From Chloroflexota bacterium (GTDB taxonomy: Bacteria > Chloroflexota > Dehalococcoidia > GIF9 > UBA5629): a DNA stretch of 64,000 nt. Shown here piece after piece: positions 16,185-23,819 of the stretch. The notes under the pieces are model-generated. The model was given only the letters and a program-made list of their open reading frames with translations. It was not told the DNA's origin and ran no database searches. The stretch's first letter is position 1. Each line of letters opens with the position of its first letter. The DNA lies in NCBI GenBank assembly GCA_016875875.1, contig VGOP01000003.1, positions 34,687 through 98,686 on the forward strand. The letters run 5' to 3'. Both the position numbers and the translations under genes were made by a program.

Positions 16185-16437
16185 GATACCCAGCTTTGAT
16201 GGATTACAGGGGCAAGGTTTGAAATAATTTTAATGGCAAAATAAACAACCAGAGTCACCCAATGAGCTTTTGCTGCTCTTCTGTTTAGGTGGTTTCTGGC
16301 TATTTAAATACAACAACTACAACTCAGCCTAGACTGCTGTCTGATTATGCACCTCCACCGCATCAGAGCAATCCGCTGCCTAGCAATACCTATTCGCCCT
16401 CATCAGCGCAGCATACCCACTAGTTCCTGACATTATT
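16185..16437. other. Gene-free stretch between the DUF262 gene and the tRNA relic
   Basis: No convincing gene is seen here. A 44-codon open frame from the GTG at 16289 encodes a Thr/Pro/Ser-rich peptide with no ribosome binding site, and short hydrophobic frames overlap it. It looks like decayed or non-coding DNA leading to the tRNA-like relic. Confidence 0.5.
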
Positions 16438-16511
16438 ACAACGGTAGCTCAATTGGAGAGTGGTTGTCTGATACACAATCGGTTGAGGGTTTGAGCCACT
16501 CTGCCAAGGCT
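16438..16511 (+). pseudogene. Degenerate tRNA-Ile(GAT)-like sequence
   Basis: A tRNA-like order is visible: TAGCTC...GAGT (D arm, 4 bp), GTTGT-CTGATAC-ACAAT (anticodon arm with anticodon GAT and one G-T pair), then GAGGG-TTTGAGC-CACTC as a T arm with one mismatch. The 5' and 3' ends do not pair as an acceptor stem, and the T loop is not the usual TTCRANY. I judge it a tRNA relic rather than a working gene. tRNA 3' ends are common integration sites, and a toxin-antitoxin pair lies immediately beyond it. Confidence 0.5.
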
Positions 16512-16515
16512 GTGA

Positions 16516-16809
16516 CTAAGGGTGAGAAGTAATGGCAAAAATCGTGATTACATCCTTAGAAGGACCGTAATACCAGAAGACTCTATAGGCTGCGGGCGTG
16601 CTCTGCTCGGCATAGGCTTCAAAAACCTTCTCCCCGTTCGGGCCCTTTAAGCTCATATATTCATGGGTCTGGAGGCTAGGATGCCGAGGATTCATTGCCA
16701 GGAACTTGATGGTCTTTTTGACAGCTTGGTAACGTTTTCTCTGGGAAGCAGCACTTTTTAGCAAATTGTAGGCTTTACTTGCCTCCGCTGTCCATTGTAA
16801 TTCAAACAA
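16516..16809 (-). CDS. RelE/ParE-family toxin
   Basis: A 97-residue RelE/ParE-superfamily toxin. It begins FELQWTAEASKAYNLLKS and has the HPSLQTHEYMSLKGPNGEKVFEAYA and AAYRVFWYYGPSKDVITIFAITSHP segments, the usual order of helix, strand and central Arg-containing strand before the C-terminal strand. It follows the antitoxin gene after 12 bases in the same transcript (antitoxin first). Its target could be mRNA or gyrase; the sequence alone does not decide. A tRNA-like relic lies just past its stop. Confidence 0.8.
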   Translation of the reverse strand: MFELQWTAEASKAYNLLKSAASQRKRYQAVKKTIKFLAMNPRHPSLQTHEYMSLKGPNGEKVFEAYAEQSTPAAYRVFWYYGPSKDVITIFAITSHP

Positions 16810-16821
16810 AAGCGCGTGACC

Positions 16822-17103
16822 TTATAGAGATTTAAGGTCGACTTTTGACACCCTGCCTTCTGCAGCATCGGAAAGTCCCCGCCTGACCGATGCCAGAGCC
16901 TTCGGATTGTTGAATAGCCATATTTCTGAAGCAGGGATGGTTACCTGCGGGTCCAGTAAAATTTGCCCCAGGCTGTTGCGGTATATATGATAGCTGACGC
17001 CTTCCTGTACTTGAACCTTTTGCAGGACTACGCGCCTTTTAGCATCCGGTTTCACGCTATCAGCTACCTTTTCGAAATCTGTATCTCTTATTATTGTAGC
17101 CAT
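16822..17103 (-). CDS. Antitoxin of the second toxin-antitoxin pair
   Basis: The start is the ATG at 17103 (MATIIRDTDFEKVAD). A longer frame beginning at a TTG (17133) would lie inside the promoter spacer and can be excluded. The 93-residue protein has a strand-rich middle (YHIYRNSLGQILLDPQVTIPASEIWLF) and a C-terminal acidic/basic tail, SVRRGLSDAAEGRVSKVDLKSL, that fits a toxin-binding segment of Phd/SpoVT-type or related antitoxins. It is the first gene of the pair and probably represses its own promoter. I cannot assign the exact antitoxin family. Confidence 0.75.
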   Translation of the reverse strand: MATIIRDTDFEKVADSVKPDAKRRVVLQKVQVQEGVSYHIYRNSLGQILLDPQVTIPASEIWLFNNPKALASVRRGLSDAAEGRVSKVDLKSL

Positions 17104-17112
17104 CGCAGCAAT

Positions 17113-17156
17113 ATCGTACCATAAGTGGGACAATATGTCAAGTGGGATATTCCCAC
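17113..17156 (-). promoter_or_regulatory. Promoter and palindromic operator of the second toxin-antitoxin pair
   Basis: On the minus strand TTGACA (17136-17141), 17-base spacer, TACGAT (17113-17118), ending nine bases before the ATG. Directly upstream is the palindrome GTGGGA-TAT-TCCCAC (17142-17156), and another GTGGGA half site lies inside the spacer (17125-17130), 17 bases away. This is a likely operator for the antitoxin. The mRNA leader would be very short. Confidence 0.75.
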
Positions 17157-17165
17157 CAACGAAAG

Positions 17166-17215
17166 TTAAAAGTTAAAAGCCAAAAGTCAAAAGTACAAGT
17201 AAAAAATTAAAAATA
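17166..17215. repeat. AT-rich direct repeat, copy 1
   Basis: AAAGTTAAAAGTTAAAAGCC continues into AAAAGTACAAG and AAAAATT. A similar string lies at 18034-18080. The two copies flank the methyltransferase gene, and copy 2 contains its stop codon. Confidence 0.55.
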
Positions 17216-17255
17216 GGTTTTCGATTACGGTGATTTTCTACGATTACGGCGACAT

Positions 17256-17296
17256 GGCTGAGATCGCCACGGGGCTGCGCCCCTCGCGATGACGGA
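17256..17296. repeat. Interspersed repeat unit (GATCGCCACGGGG type)
   Basis: GAGATCGCCACGGGGCT and CCCCTCGCGATGAC match, in the opposite orientation, the element at 56554-56649. A second CTCGCGATGACAGA occurs at 17346-17359. These are parts of a dispersed MITE-like repeat; this copy is incomplete. The remaining bases of the 17157-17447 gap hold no gene. Confidence 0.65.
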
Positions 17297-17447
17297 GTAT
17301 TCTTCGACAGGCTCAGAATGAGCGGAGGGAAAAGCTGGAGGGACTCCTCGCGATGACAGAAAAGACAGAGTTCAAACGGTCACCCGTAGGTGGGTGGCAC
17401 TTAATTAGAGGTTACCCCCAATTCAAAAATTGATATAATCCGTACTT

Positions 17448-18050
17448 GTGCTTCTATTCAACTACTCGACACTGTTCGACCCCATAGTTAAAGACGTCAG
17501 GGTTTGTGTAATCGAGCTTTCAGGCGTGAAGGCTGGCGACAGGGTGCTCGATGTCTGCTGCGGTACGGGCGACCAGGCCTTCCACTACGAGCAGAGGGGC
17601 GCCATTGCCACCGGCATAGACCAGAACCCCAACATGATTGAGCTGGCGGAAAGGAACAAGAAAAGACGGGGATTGCAGGCCACCTTCCGCATAGCCAGCG
17701 CCACCGAGCTGCCGTTCCCGGACGGTTACTTCGATGGCGCCTCCATATCACTTGCCCTGCACGAGATGGAAAGAGACGAGCGAAATAGGACGGTTTCCGA
17801 GATGAAAAGGGTGGTGAAAAAGAAAGGCGTCTTGATGTTCATTGACTACCATGCCCCTTTACCTAAAAACTCCATCGCTTATCTCATCAGGGCTATGGAA
17901 TTCGTTGCCGGAAGGGATAATCATAAGTGTTTCAGGGACTATCTGGCTCAGGGTGGATTAAAACAGATATTGAAGGAAGCCCGACTTACCCCGCAAGAGG
18001 AAGCCCTTCTTAAGTGCGTAAATTTGCAGGTGATAAAAGTTAAAAGTTGA
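17448..18050 (+). CDS. Class I SAM-dependent methyltransferase
   Basis: A 200-residue UbiE/MenG-type methyltransferase. Motif I is VLDVCCGTGDQ (residues about 33-43), followed by the acidic residue in GIDQNPNMIELAE and the post-motif ATELPFPDGYFDGASISLALHEM. The substrate is unknown. The start is the GTG at 17448: a TATAAT (17434-17439) lies only eight bases upstream, so the message would begin at or next to the start codon, and no ribosome binding site is present. The final codons and stop lie inside an AT-rich direct repeat that also occurs upstream of the gene, suggesting recent insertion. Confidence 0.8.
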   Translation: MLLFNYSTLFDPIVKDVRVCVIELSGVKAGDRVLDVCCGTGDQAFHYEQRGAIATGIDQNPNMIELAERNKKRRGLQATFRIASATELPFPDGYFDGASISLALHEMERDERNRTVSEMKRVVKKKGVLMFIDYHAPLPKNSIAYLIRAMEFVAGRDNHKCFRDYLAQGGLKQILKEARLTPQEEALLKCVNLQVIKVKS

Positions 18051-18080
18051 AAATCAAAAGTACAGATAAAGATGTAAAAA
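18034..18080. repeat. AT-rich direct repeat, copy 2
   Basis: AAAGTTAAAAGTTGAAAATC and AAAAGTACAGA parallel the copy at 17166-17215. It overlaps the last codons of the methyltransferase gene. Confidence 0.5.
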
Positions 18081-18160
18081 TTCACCCTCACCTTAATCCT
18101 CTCCCGTCAAGGGAGAGGTTGGGTAGAGAAATTCCTCTCCAATCGAGGGAGAGGGAGAAA
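18081..18160. repeat. Interspersed CACCCTCACC repeat with two hairpins
   Basis: TTCACCCTCACCTTAATCC is followed by CCTCTCCC-gtcaa-GGGAGAGG (18098-18118) and a second CCTCTCC/GGAGAGG hairpin. The same start occurs at 29891-29978. It is a dispersed non-coding repeat. Confidence 0.7.
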
Positions 18161-18203
18161 TGTGCTGGACGAGTACAGAGCCAGGCAACTCCAGGCCAGA
18201 AAG

Positions 18204-18212
18204 TGATACAAT
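18204..18212 (+). promoter_or_regulatory. Extended -10 promoter element
   Basis: TGATACAAT, 61 bases before the ATG at 18274, is the same TGnTACAAT class as at 6215, 13972 and 35556. It probably drives the iron-sulfur protein gene. Confidence 0.45.
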
Positions 18213-18273
18213 AAATGGCGCCGGTTTATCAATTGGTTGCAGAATATCAGAACGATTTCTAAAGGAGACCGCT

Positions 18274-19353
18274 ATGTCTGACGTTTATGAGAGACTTCGC
18301 GAGAGACTGGACATGTTTCCCCAGGGGTTCCCTAAAACCGAAAGCGGCGTGGACCTGGAAGTACTACAGCATCTGTTTACTCCGGAGGAGGCCGAGATTA
18401 TGCTGCGCCTGGGACCCCGCCCGGAAAAGTTACCGACTATAGCACAGCGGGCGGGTAAGGATGAAACTGAACTGGGAGAAACACTGTACGGCATGTCGAG
18501 AAGGGGATTGATAATGCGCTATAGAGCGCCTGACCAAGAAATGTACTACTTTCTGATGCCGTGGATGGTCGGAATCTGGGAGTTCCAGTTGAATAGGCTG
18601 AATAAAGAAAACATCGAGCTGTACGAAAGATTTTACCGGGAGGGCATGGTGCCTTCATGGCAAAAGACAAAAACCGGTGGATTCCGCGTCATTCCTGTTC
18701 AGCAAGAGATACAAGGGAATACCGAGATTCAGCCCTATGAACAGGTGTCGCAGATTATCGAATCACATACCAGGTTTGCCGTTGCCGACTGCATTTGCCG
18801 GAAAGAAAGCCGAATGGTGGGAAAGGGGTGCGACAAGCTACTGGAAGCCTGTATGAGCTTCGGGCCGGCAGCGGATTTCTACATTGAAAATGAACTCGGC
18901 AGGGAGATTTCAAAGGAGGAGGCAAAAAAGATACTTCTGAAAGCCGAGGAGTCTGGCCTGATTCATTTCTCCACAAACCAGGCCGGCAACAAGATATTTA
19001 TATGCAACTGCTGCGGCTGCTGCTGTAAGGCTTTAGCCAGCATAACCAAATACGATAGTCCGGGATTCATAGTCAGGTCAAACTACTATGCCACAAAAGA
19101 CGACGACACCTGTACCACCTGTGGTACCTGCATCGACCGATGTAATGTAAATGCCATCCGAATTGAAAATGAACGTACCGTCATAAATAGAGCGAAATGC
19201 ATCGGCTGCGGGCTTTGTGTATCCACGTGTCCCACAGGGTCAATTTCCATGGTTAGCAAAACACCTGATGAAGCTTCTGCCATCTTCTCCAACGAACTAG
19301 AGATGCTGCAGGCTATAGGGAAGGAAAAAGGGAAAGAATACCCCTTCAAATAA
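18274..19353 (+). CDS. Iron-sulfur protein with two [4Fe-4S] ferredoxin motifs
   Basis: A 359-residue cytoplasmic protein started at the ATG of 18274, which has AAGGAG nine bases upstream. The N-terminal 100 residues look like a winged-helix segment (LPTIAQRAGKDETELGETLYGMSRRGLI). Cysteine motifs follow: ADCICRKE, a dense CNCCGCCC cluster, then CTTCGTCIDRCNVNAI and CIGCGLCVSTCPTGSI, which bind two [4Fe-4S] clusters. It is an electron-transfer or redox-sensing protein of unknown partner. Similar two-part proteins are frequent in anaerobes. The next gene, a DUF362 ferredoxin-like protein, is convergent. Confidence 0.75.
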   Translation: MSDVYERLRERLDMFPQGFPKTESGVDLEVLQHLFTPEEAEIMLRLGPRPEKLPTIAQRAGKDETELGETLYGMSRRGLIMRYRAPDQEMYYFLMPWMVGIWEFQLNRLNKENIELYERFYREGMVPSWQKTKTGGFRVIPVQQEIQGNTEIQPYEQVSQIIESHTRFAVADCICRKESRMVGKGCDKLLEACMSFGPAADFYIENELGREISKEEAKKILLKAEESGLIHFSTNQAGNKIFICNCCGCCCKALASITKYDSPGFIVRSNYYATKDDDTCTTCGTCIDRCNVNAIRIENERTVINRAKCIGCGLCVSTCPTGSISMVSKTPDEASAIFSNELEMLQAIGKEKGKEYPFK

Positions 19354-19427
19354 ATTAGAGACCTGCCCCCAAAACACGCCCCGCCCGGCAATGCCTGCCA
19401 TCAAGTATGTCCATTAAACTCCGAAAA

Positions 19428-20588
19428 TTAAATACGGGAGAATAATCTAGCCAGTAGTGGACTCTCCAGCATAATAGCTCCCTCGGGGCATGTTTCCTGG
19501 CAGCAGTAACAGCGGATGCAGAGGTCGTATTTGTGTGTGGGCTGCCTGGATTTATCACCTGTGTGCCAGTTAACAGCTTTTGGGTTGACGGGGCACATCT
19601 CAACACAGGTGCCACAATTGGTGCATTTTGCTTTGTCGATAACCGGCCTGTCGCATATTTGATTCTTAACGAAGGTTCTCAATCGGCTACTGGTGCAAGG
19701 CATTGGAGGAGTCCGAATTACGTCGAACTTGTTATCGAAGAACTGCTCCATATTTTCTCCGACTATTTCGATGTTCTCAGCATGGTATGTTCCCAGGCCG
19801 GACTGTTCCCCCGGTTTCGATGTCGGCACCACTGCGGGGTCGAGGTCGATTATCCTGCAAGCAGTTGCATCCAGCGCAATGGGGTCAGTGGACAATAGCA
19901 GTACGTTCATATTTCTCGGCTTGCCGCTTCGCGGTCCATTGCCTTCCATTGCCATAATGCCATCCATAACACAAAGACGCGGTTTGACCAGAGTATTCAA
20001 GTCAACAAGCATAGTGGCAAAATCGTACGGGTCGGGCAACTTAACATGGTACTGGCTCTTCAGCAAGCCGGGCACACAGCCAAACTGGTTCTTAACCGCT
20101 CCGGTAAACCGGACAAGAGGGTGCGTTTTTAGCTTCGGCAGGCTCACCAACCCGTCACAGCCCAGAACTCCGTTAGCAATCACGAAGCTCTTCACCAGTA
20201 AACCATCGGGGTGACTGACCGGCCTGCCGGCATCAAAATCAGCCAGGTGAAACCCAGACTCATCCGCGACCCGCTTCAGTCCGGCTATTCTCATATTAAA
20301 CTCAGCCTTGCCGAACGCCGGTGAGTCGCCATAGTAGACACTGGCACCCGCTTCCATGAGCAATTGCCCCACCGCTTTGAACACTGCCGGATGCGTAGTT
20401 ACGCAGTTCTCAGGATTGGCGCCAATGAGCACATTCGGTTTCATTACGATTTTTTCGTTGCCTTTTGCGAAAATGGAAACCCCACCGAGAAGGCCAAGCC
20501 CTTCCTGGACCGACTTAAAGACCTTGTCCTCTTCGTATGTATCGCATCTTACCAGGGCAACTTTTGTCTTATTCAGAATTTTCGCCAT
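19428..20588 (-). CDS. DUF362 protein with C-terminal ferredoxin domain
   Basis: Residues 1-300 form the DUF362 domain (VALVRCDTYEEDKVFKSV, IVMKPNVLIGANPENCVTTHP, YYGDSPAFG, LVSLPKLKTHPLVRFTGAVKNQFG). The C-terminal 80 residues contain two [4Fe-4S] sites: CTNCGTCVEMCPVNP and CIRCYCCQETCPEGA. DUF362 proteins are widespread in anaerobes and their reaction is unknown. The 386-residue length is normal for the fused form. No signal peptide is present, so the iron-sulfur domain faces the cytoplasm. Confidence 0.85.
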   Translation of the reverse strand: MAKILNKTKVALVRCDTYEEDKVFKSVQEGLGLLGGVSIFAKGNEKIVMKPNVLIGANPENCVTTHPAVFKAVGQLLMEAGASVYYGDSPAFGKAEFNMRIAGLKRVADESGFHLADFDAGRPVSHPDGLLVKSFVIANGVLGCDGLVSLPKLKTHPLVRFTGAVKNQFGCVPGLLKSQYHVKLPDPYDFATMLVDLNTLVKPRLCVMDGIMAMEGNGPRSGKPRNMNVLLLSTDPIALDATACRIIDLDPAVVPTSKPGEQSGLGTYHAENIEIVGENMEQFFDNKFDVIRTPPMPCTSSRLRTFVKNQICDRPVIDKAKCTNCGTCVEMCPVNPKAVNWHTGDKSRQPTHKYDLCIRCYCCQETCPEGAIMLESPLLARLFSRI

Positions 20589-20628
20589 TAGAGTATTACA
20601 GGAAGATATGGATATGGGGTTGGTATGT

Positions 20629-20844
20629 CTATTTCTTCTTGTACTTGCGATACAGCTCGATAAAGGTGATATTCAGGGCAATCGATAAAAACAGAGGCAC
20701 CAGCAGCAGCCACAAGTTCTTGTATATATCGATGCCGAAATACTGGCAGGCATAAACCATAATAAAGGTTATTACTATTCCTAATGCGGCACAACCTACC
20801 GCGAAATAAATAAGTTCCAATATGAAACTATCTCGTCCGCTCAT
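20629..20844 (-). CDS. Small two-span membrane protein, 71 aa
   Basis: Two hydrophobic segments: about residues 8-35 (FILELIYFAVGCAALGIVI) and 42-62 (LWLLLVPLFLSIALNITFI), ending in a basic tail RKYKKK. The family is unknown. It lies 40 bases upstream of the DUF362 gene in the same direction, and the two may be co-transcribed. A second overlapping frame on the same strand is a shadow of this one. Confidence 0.6.
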   Translation of the reverse strand: MSGRDSFILELIYFAVGCAALGIVITFIMVYACQYFGIDIYKNLWLLLVPLFLSIALNITFIELYRKYKKK

Positions 20845-21009
20845 CTCAAGCTATGACTCCCGAATCGGTACCATAGCTCTACGATAAGCGACGGCGTGAC
20901 GAAAGTCAAGACGCTATCATGTTGACTAAGCAGAGCGCCTGAAGTAAAATCCAAACATAATAAGGTGATCAGAAACCAATATAGAGAAAAAGCAAGGAGG
21001 GTAAAGAAA

Positions 21010-22470
21010 ATGCCACGATTATTGCCGGTTACCTTAGTTTCAATTATTTCCTTAGTCCTCATATCCGTAGCAATATCCTGTGCTCCATCGGGAAGTGCCA
21101 CCACTGTATCCAGCGGTGACATTGACACTTTCCGCTCGTCATTAGAGAAGAGCGGCTTTACTTTGAAACTGGCGCCATTTGTCCATGTGGATTTGATTAA
21201 AATATATGAAGCGGGGAAATTAGCCAATGCTGCTGGCAATAACGCTGGTGCACCTTATAGAGGGGTATTTGGTGCTATTCCAGATAATGTGAACATAACA
21301 GACCTGAAGGACATATCTAACGCCCAAGAGAAGATAGAAAACGTGTTATATGGTACTCCCGGGCTGATACAGGGATGGCAGTTAAATCCCGATGAGGCGC
21401 TTGTTATCGTCACCAAGACCCCTCCGGAATGCGCCTACTTCAGCTACTGCGGTTTTATCTTCTATAAATACTATGAGAAAGAAAAACAGCGTAAATGGGT
21501 CTGGACCAGCTTTAATGACCCGCTAAATAACCTCACCATCAAGACTTCCGGTACCCCTGATGGGGCAAAGGGAAATCCTTTTAACAAAGATACTATCATC
21601 ATCATCACGGCTGATAAGGACACTGACCAGCGCATACGCAGCGTTGCCACAGCCGCAGGGTATTCCGAGGATATCATAAACACTTACGTAATTCCGAGCT
21701 CAATGGTCAAACTGGGCACAGGCCCCGAGTTTGACACAATTGTCTTTGGTCAACGCATGGCGCTCTTTGCCGACGAAAAAGCGGGGCAGGAATATGTAAA
21801 TGCCGTGTCGTTAGCCTATCGGGTCATACCTGAATCATCGACAAAACTCGACCCGTTTCCGGCACCTGAGTTGCGCGTCAGGGGTACCGGCAAAACGGAG
21901 GTGGATTTACAGCCGGCACTAGATGAGCTGCGCCTGGCTATACTGGCAAAGTACAGCAACCTTTCAGCGAACGAGCTGGAAACTTCTCTCTGGCTTCCTG
22001 AGTCTTATGAAGCGGTACAGACAGAGACGTATGTGGCCGGAGAAAGCCGCGACACGGTTTACCTGCGCAGCGATACCTTTACACTGGGCGATGACCCTGA
22101 TGAGTTTATTATTGTGTATGGCGTTAACCATGCTGCCAGCGGAAAGGCTACGTACTCAAACTGCTCCTTTTACGGCCAAGCTGGCTGGAACGGGGTAACC
22201 GGTATATTTAGCACCGAGTATACAGGGAGCGCTGAGGAATATTTACCCGGCAACCCGCTGGCTAAATATCTTTACGTGTGTAAGTTTGCGCGTAGCTGTA
22301 GCTCCGAAAAGAACTGTGTGGCAGTGCCAACTGGGCCCAAAGCACATGGAGTCGAACTTGATGAGCCCGCTTTCGTGGCGATTCGTGCCTATTTAGAGCC
22401 AGCTACCAGGGTGGGGCCGGCCTACACGGAACTACTTTACGACCGGGCTATCAAATTCAGCAGCCGCTAA
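21010..22470 (+). CDS. Secreted or lipid-anchored protein, 486 aa, unknown family
   Basis: Started at the ATG of 21010 because AAGGAGGG lies nine bases upstream. The signal segment ends near AISCAPSG (Cys24), a lipobox-like site. The mature protein begins with a helical region and contains many Asp/Tyr/Thr-rich strands. Notable stretches are PPECAYFSYCGFIFYKYY and YVCKFARSCSSEKNCVAVP, each with paired Cys that may form disulfides. I do not recognise the family. It is likely envelope-located. It stands alone between a minus-strand small protein and the convergent acyl-CoA dehydrogenase. Confidence 0.7.
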   Translation: MPRLLPVTLVSIISLVLISVAISCAPSGSATTVSSGDIDTFRSSLEKSGFTLKLAPFVHVDLIKIYEAGKLANAAGNNAGAPYRGVFGAIPDNVNITDLKDISNAQEKIENVLYGTPGLIQGWQLNPDEALVIVTKTPPECAYFSYCGFIFYKYYEKEKQRKWVWTSFNDPLNNLTIKTSGTPDGAKGNPFNKDTIIIITADKDTDQRIRSVATAAGYSEDIINTYVIPSSMVKLGTGPEFDTIVFGQRMALFADEKAGQEYVNAVSLAYRVIPESSTKLDPFPAPELRVRGTGKTEVDLQPALDELRLAILAKYSNLSANELETSLWLPESYEAVQTETYVAGESRDTVYLRSDTFTLGDDPDEFIIVYGVNHAASGKATYSNCSFYGQAGWNGVTGIFSTEYTGSAEEYLPGNPLAKYLYVCKFARSCSSEKNCVAVPTGPKAHGVELDEPAFVAIRAYLEPATRVGPAYTELLYDRAIKFSSR

Positions 22471-22515
22471 TACTGACACCTAAAGGCGGCTCTAAGTTAA
22501 GACTAAGGCTCTCCG

Positions 22516-23655
22516 TTAAGCGAGCATGGCACGCGAGATGACCACCCTTTGGACCTGGTTGGTGCCCTCGTAAATCTGAGTTATCTTGGCATCCCGCATC
22601 ATCCTCTCCACCGGGTGGTCCTTTATATAACCATAGCCGCCCATAACCTGCACGGCGTCGGTGGTTACCCTCATGGCTACATCAGAAGCAAATGTCTTCG
22701 ATATCGCCGAGATATAGCTAAGATTAGGAACTTTGTTGTCGATGGCTGATGCCGCCCGGTAGACAATGGCGCGCGCTGCCTCGACCTGAATAGCCATATC
22801 GGCGAGCATAAACTGGACTCCCTGCAGATTGGCGATGGGTGCATTGAACTGGACTCTTTCCTTGGCATATTTGGTCACATAGTCCAGCACCCCCTGTGCA
22901 ATGCCTACTGCTTGTGCACCTATCACCGGCCGTGTGCGGTCCAGCGTCATCATGGCATATGTGAAGCCTCTGCCCGCCTCACCCAGCAGGTTCTCGGCGG
23001 GCACGGGGCAGTTCTCGAAGATGAGTTCAGACACCTGCGAACCTCTAATCCCCATCTTGTCCTCCAACTTTCCAATGGACAAGCCGGGGGTTTTTCTGGG
23101 GACGATGAAGGCCGAGATGCCGCGCACACCTTTATCCGGGTCTGTTTTAGCGAAGATAGTATAGGTGATGGCCACGTTACCATTGGTGATGAAGCATTTG
23201 GAACCGTTAAGTATGTATTTGCTTCCCTCTAATCTGGCCACGCTCTCCATGGCAGCGGCGTCGGAGCCGGCTTTGCGCTCGGTGAGCCCGAAAGCAAATG
23301 TCCCTTCACCCTTGGCCAAAGGAGTCAGGTGTTTTAACTTTTGCTCCGGACTTCCGGCGATGAGTATCGGTTCAGCGGCAAGCCAGCTCGAACCAACGAT
23401 GTTGGAACAACTGGGGTCAACGCGGGATATCTCTTCGCTGAAGATGCAGCAGGTTAACATATCTTTATCCGTGCCACCGCACTCCTTGGGTAGATGCAAG
23501 CTGAACAGGTTGTTAGCCTTGAACAGCTCAAAAATATCCCAGGGGAACTCTCCCGTGCGGTCGATCTCTGCAGAGCGCGGGGCTATCTTTTCCTCTGCTA
23601 GCTTACGTATGCTCTGGCGGAATTTCTCCTGCTCCGGGGTGGTTATATATTGCAT
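22516..23655 (-). CDS. Acyl-CoA dehydrogenase
   Basis: Oxidises an acyl-CoA to the enoyl-CoA using FAD, normally passing electrons to an electron-transferring flavoprotein. The 379 residues show FAFGLTERKAGSDAAAMES and KCFITNGNVA (FAD/substrate contacts), then the C-terminal signatures RVQFNAPIANLQGVQFMLADM and AVQVMGGYGYIKDHPVERMMRDAKITQIYEGTNQ; the catalytic Glu is in the IYEGTN block. GGAGAAG lies before the ATG. Chain-length preference cannot be read from sequence. No etfAB or other beta-oxidation gene is adjacent. Confidence 0.9.
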   Translation of the reverse strand: MQYITTPEQEKFRQSIRKLAEEKIAPRSAEIDRTGEFPWDIFELFKANNLFSLHLPKECGGTDKDMLTCCIFSEEISRVDPSCSNIVGSSWLAAEPILIAGSPEQKLKHLTPLAKGEGTFAFGLTERKAGSDAAAMESVARLEGSKYILNGSKCFITNGNVAITYTIFAKTDPDKGVRGISAFIVPRKTPGLSIGKLEDKMGIRGSQVSELIFENCPVPAENLLGEAGRGFTYAMMTLDRTRPVIGAQAVGIAQGVLDYVTKYAKERVQFNAPIANLQGVQFMLADMAIQVEAARAIVYRAASAIDNKVPNLSYISAISKTFASDVAMRVTTDAVQVMGGYGYIKDHPVERMMRDAKITQIYEGTNQVQRVVISRAMLA

Positions 23656-23757
23656 TCGCTTCTCCTTTCTGGGATATTTTATTCTATTGACTTCCCCCGC
23701 TTCCAGTCAATATTAACTTAGCTCCAGGACGCACGAAACTCCATCTATAGCAATTCA

Positions 23758-23798
23758 TAAACAAAGGGCACGGGAATAAACCCCCTGCCCTTTGTTTA
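23758..23798 (-). terminator. Hairpin terminator candidate after the PTE-family gene
   Basis: TAAACAAAGGGCA (23758-23770) pairs perfectly with TGCCCTTTGTTTA (23786-23798), 13 bp. It lies 22 bases past the stop of the minus-strand gene ending at 23820. A U-rich arm, but no long T-run, follows. Confidence 0.6.
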
Positions 23799-23819
23799 TC
23801 AGCAACTGGAGCCTATTTA

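Noticed and set aside
16289..16423. 44-codon Thr/Pro/Ser-rich frame
   Set aside because: GTG start without ribosome binding site and low-complexity composition; treated as non-coding.
17133..17133. TTG start extending the second antitoxin by ten residues
   Set aside because: The codon lies inside the promoter spacer, so the transcript starts after it.
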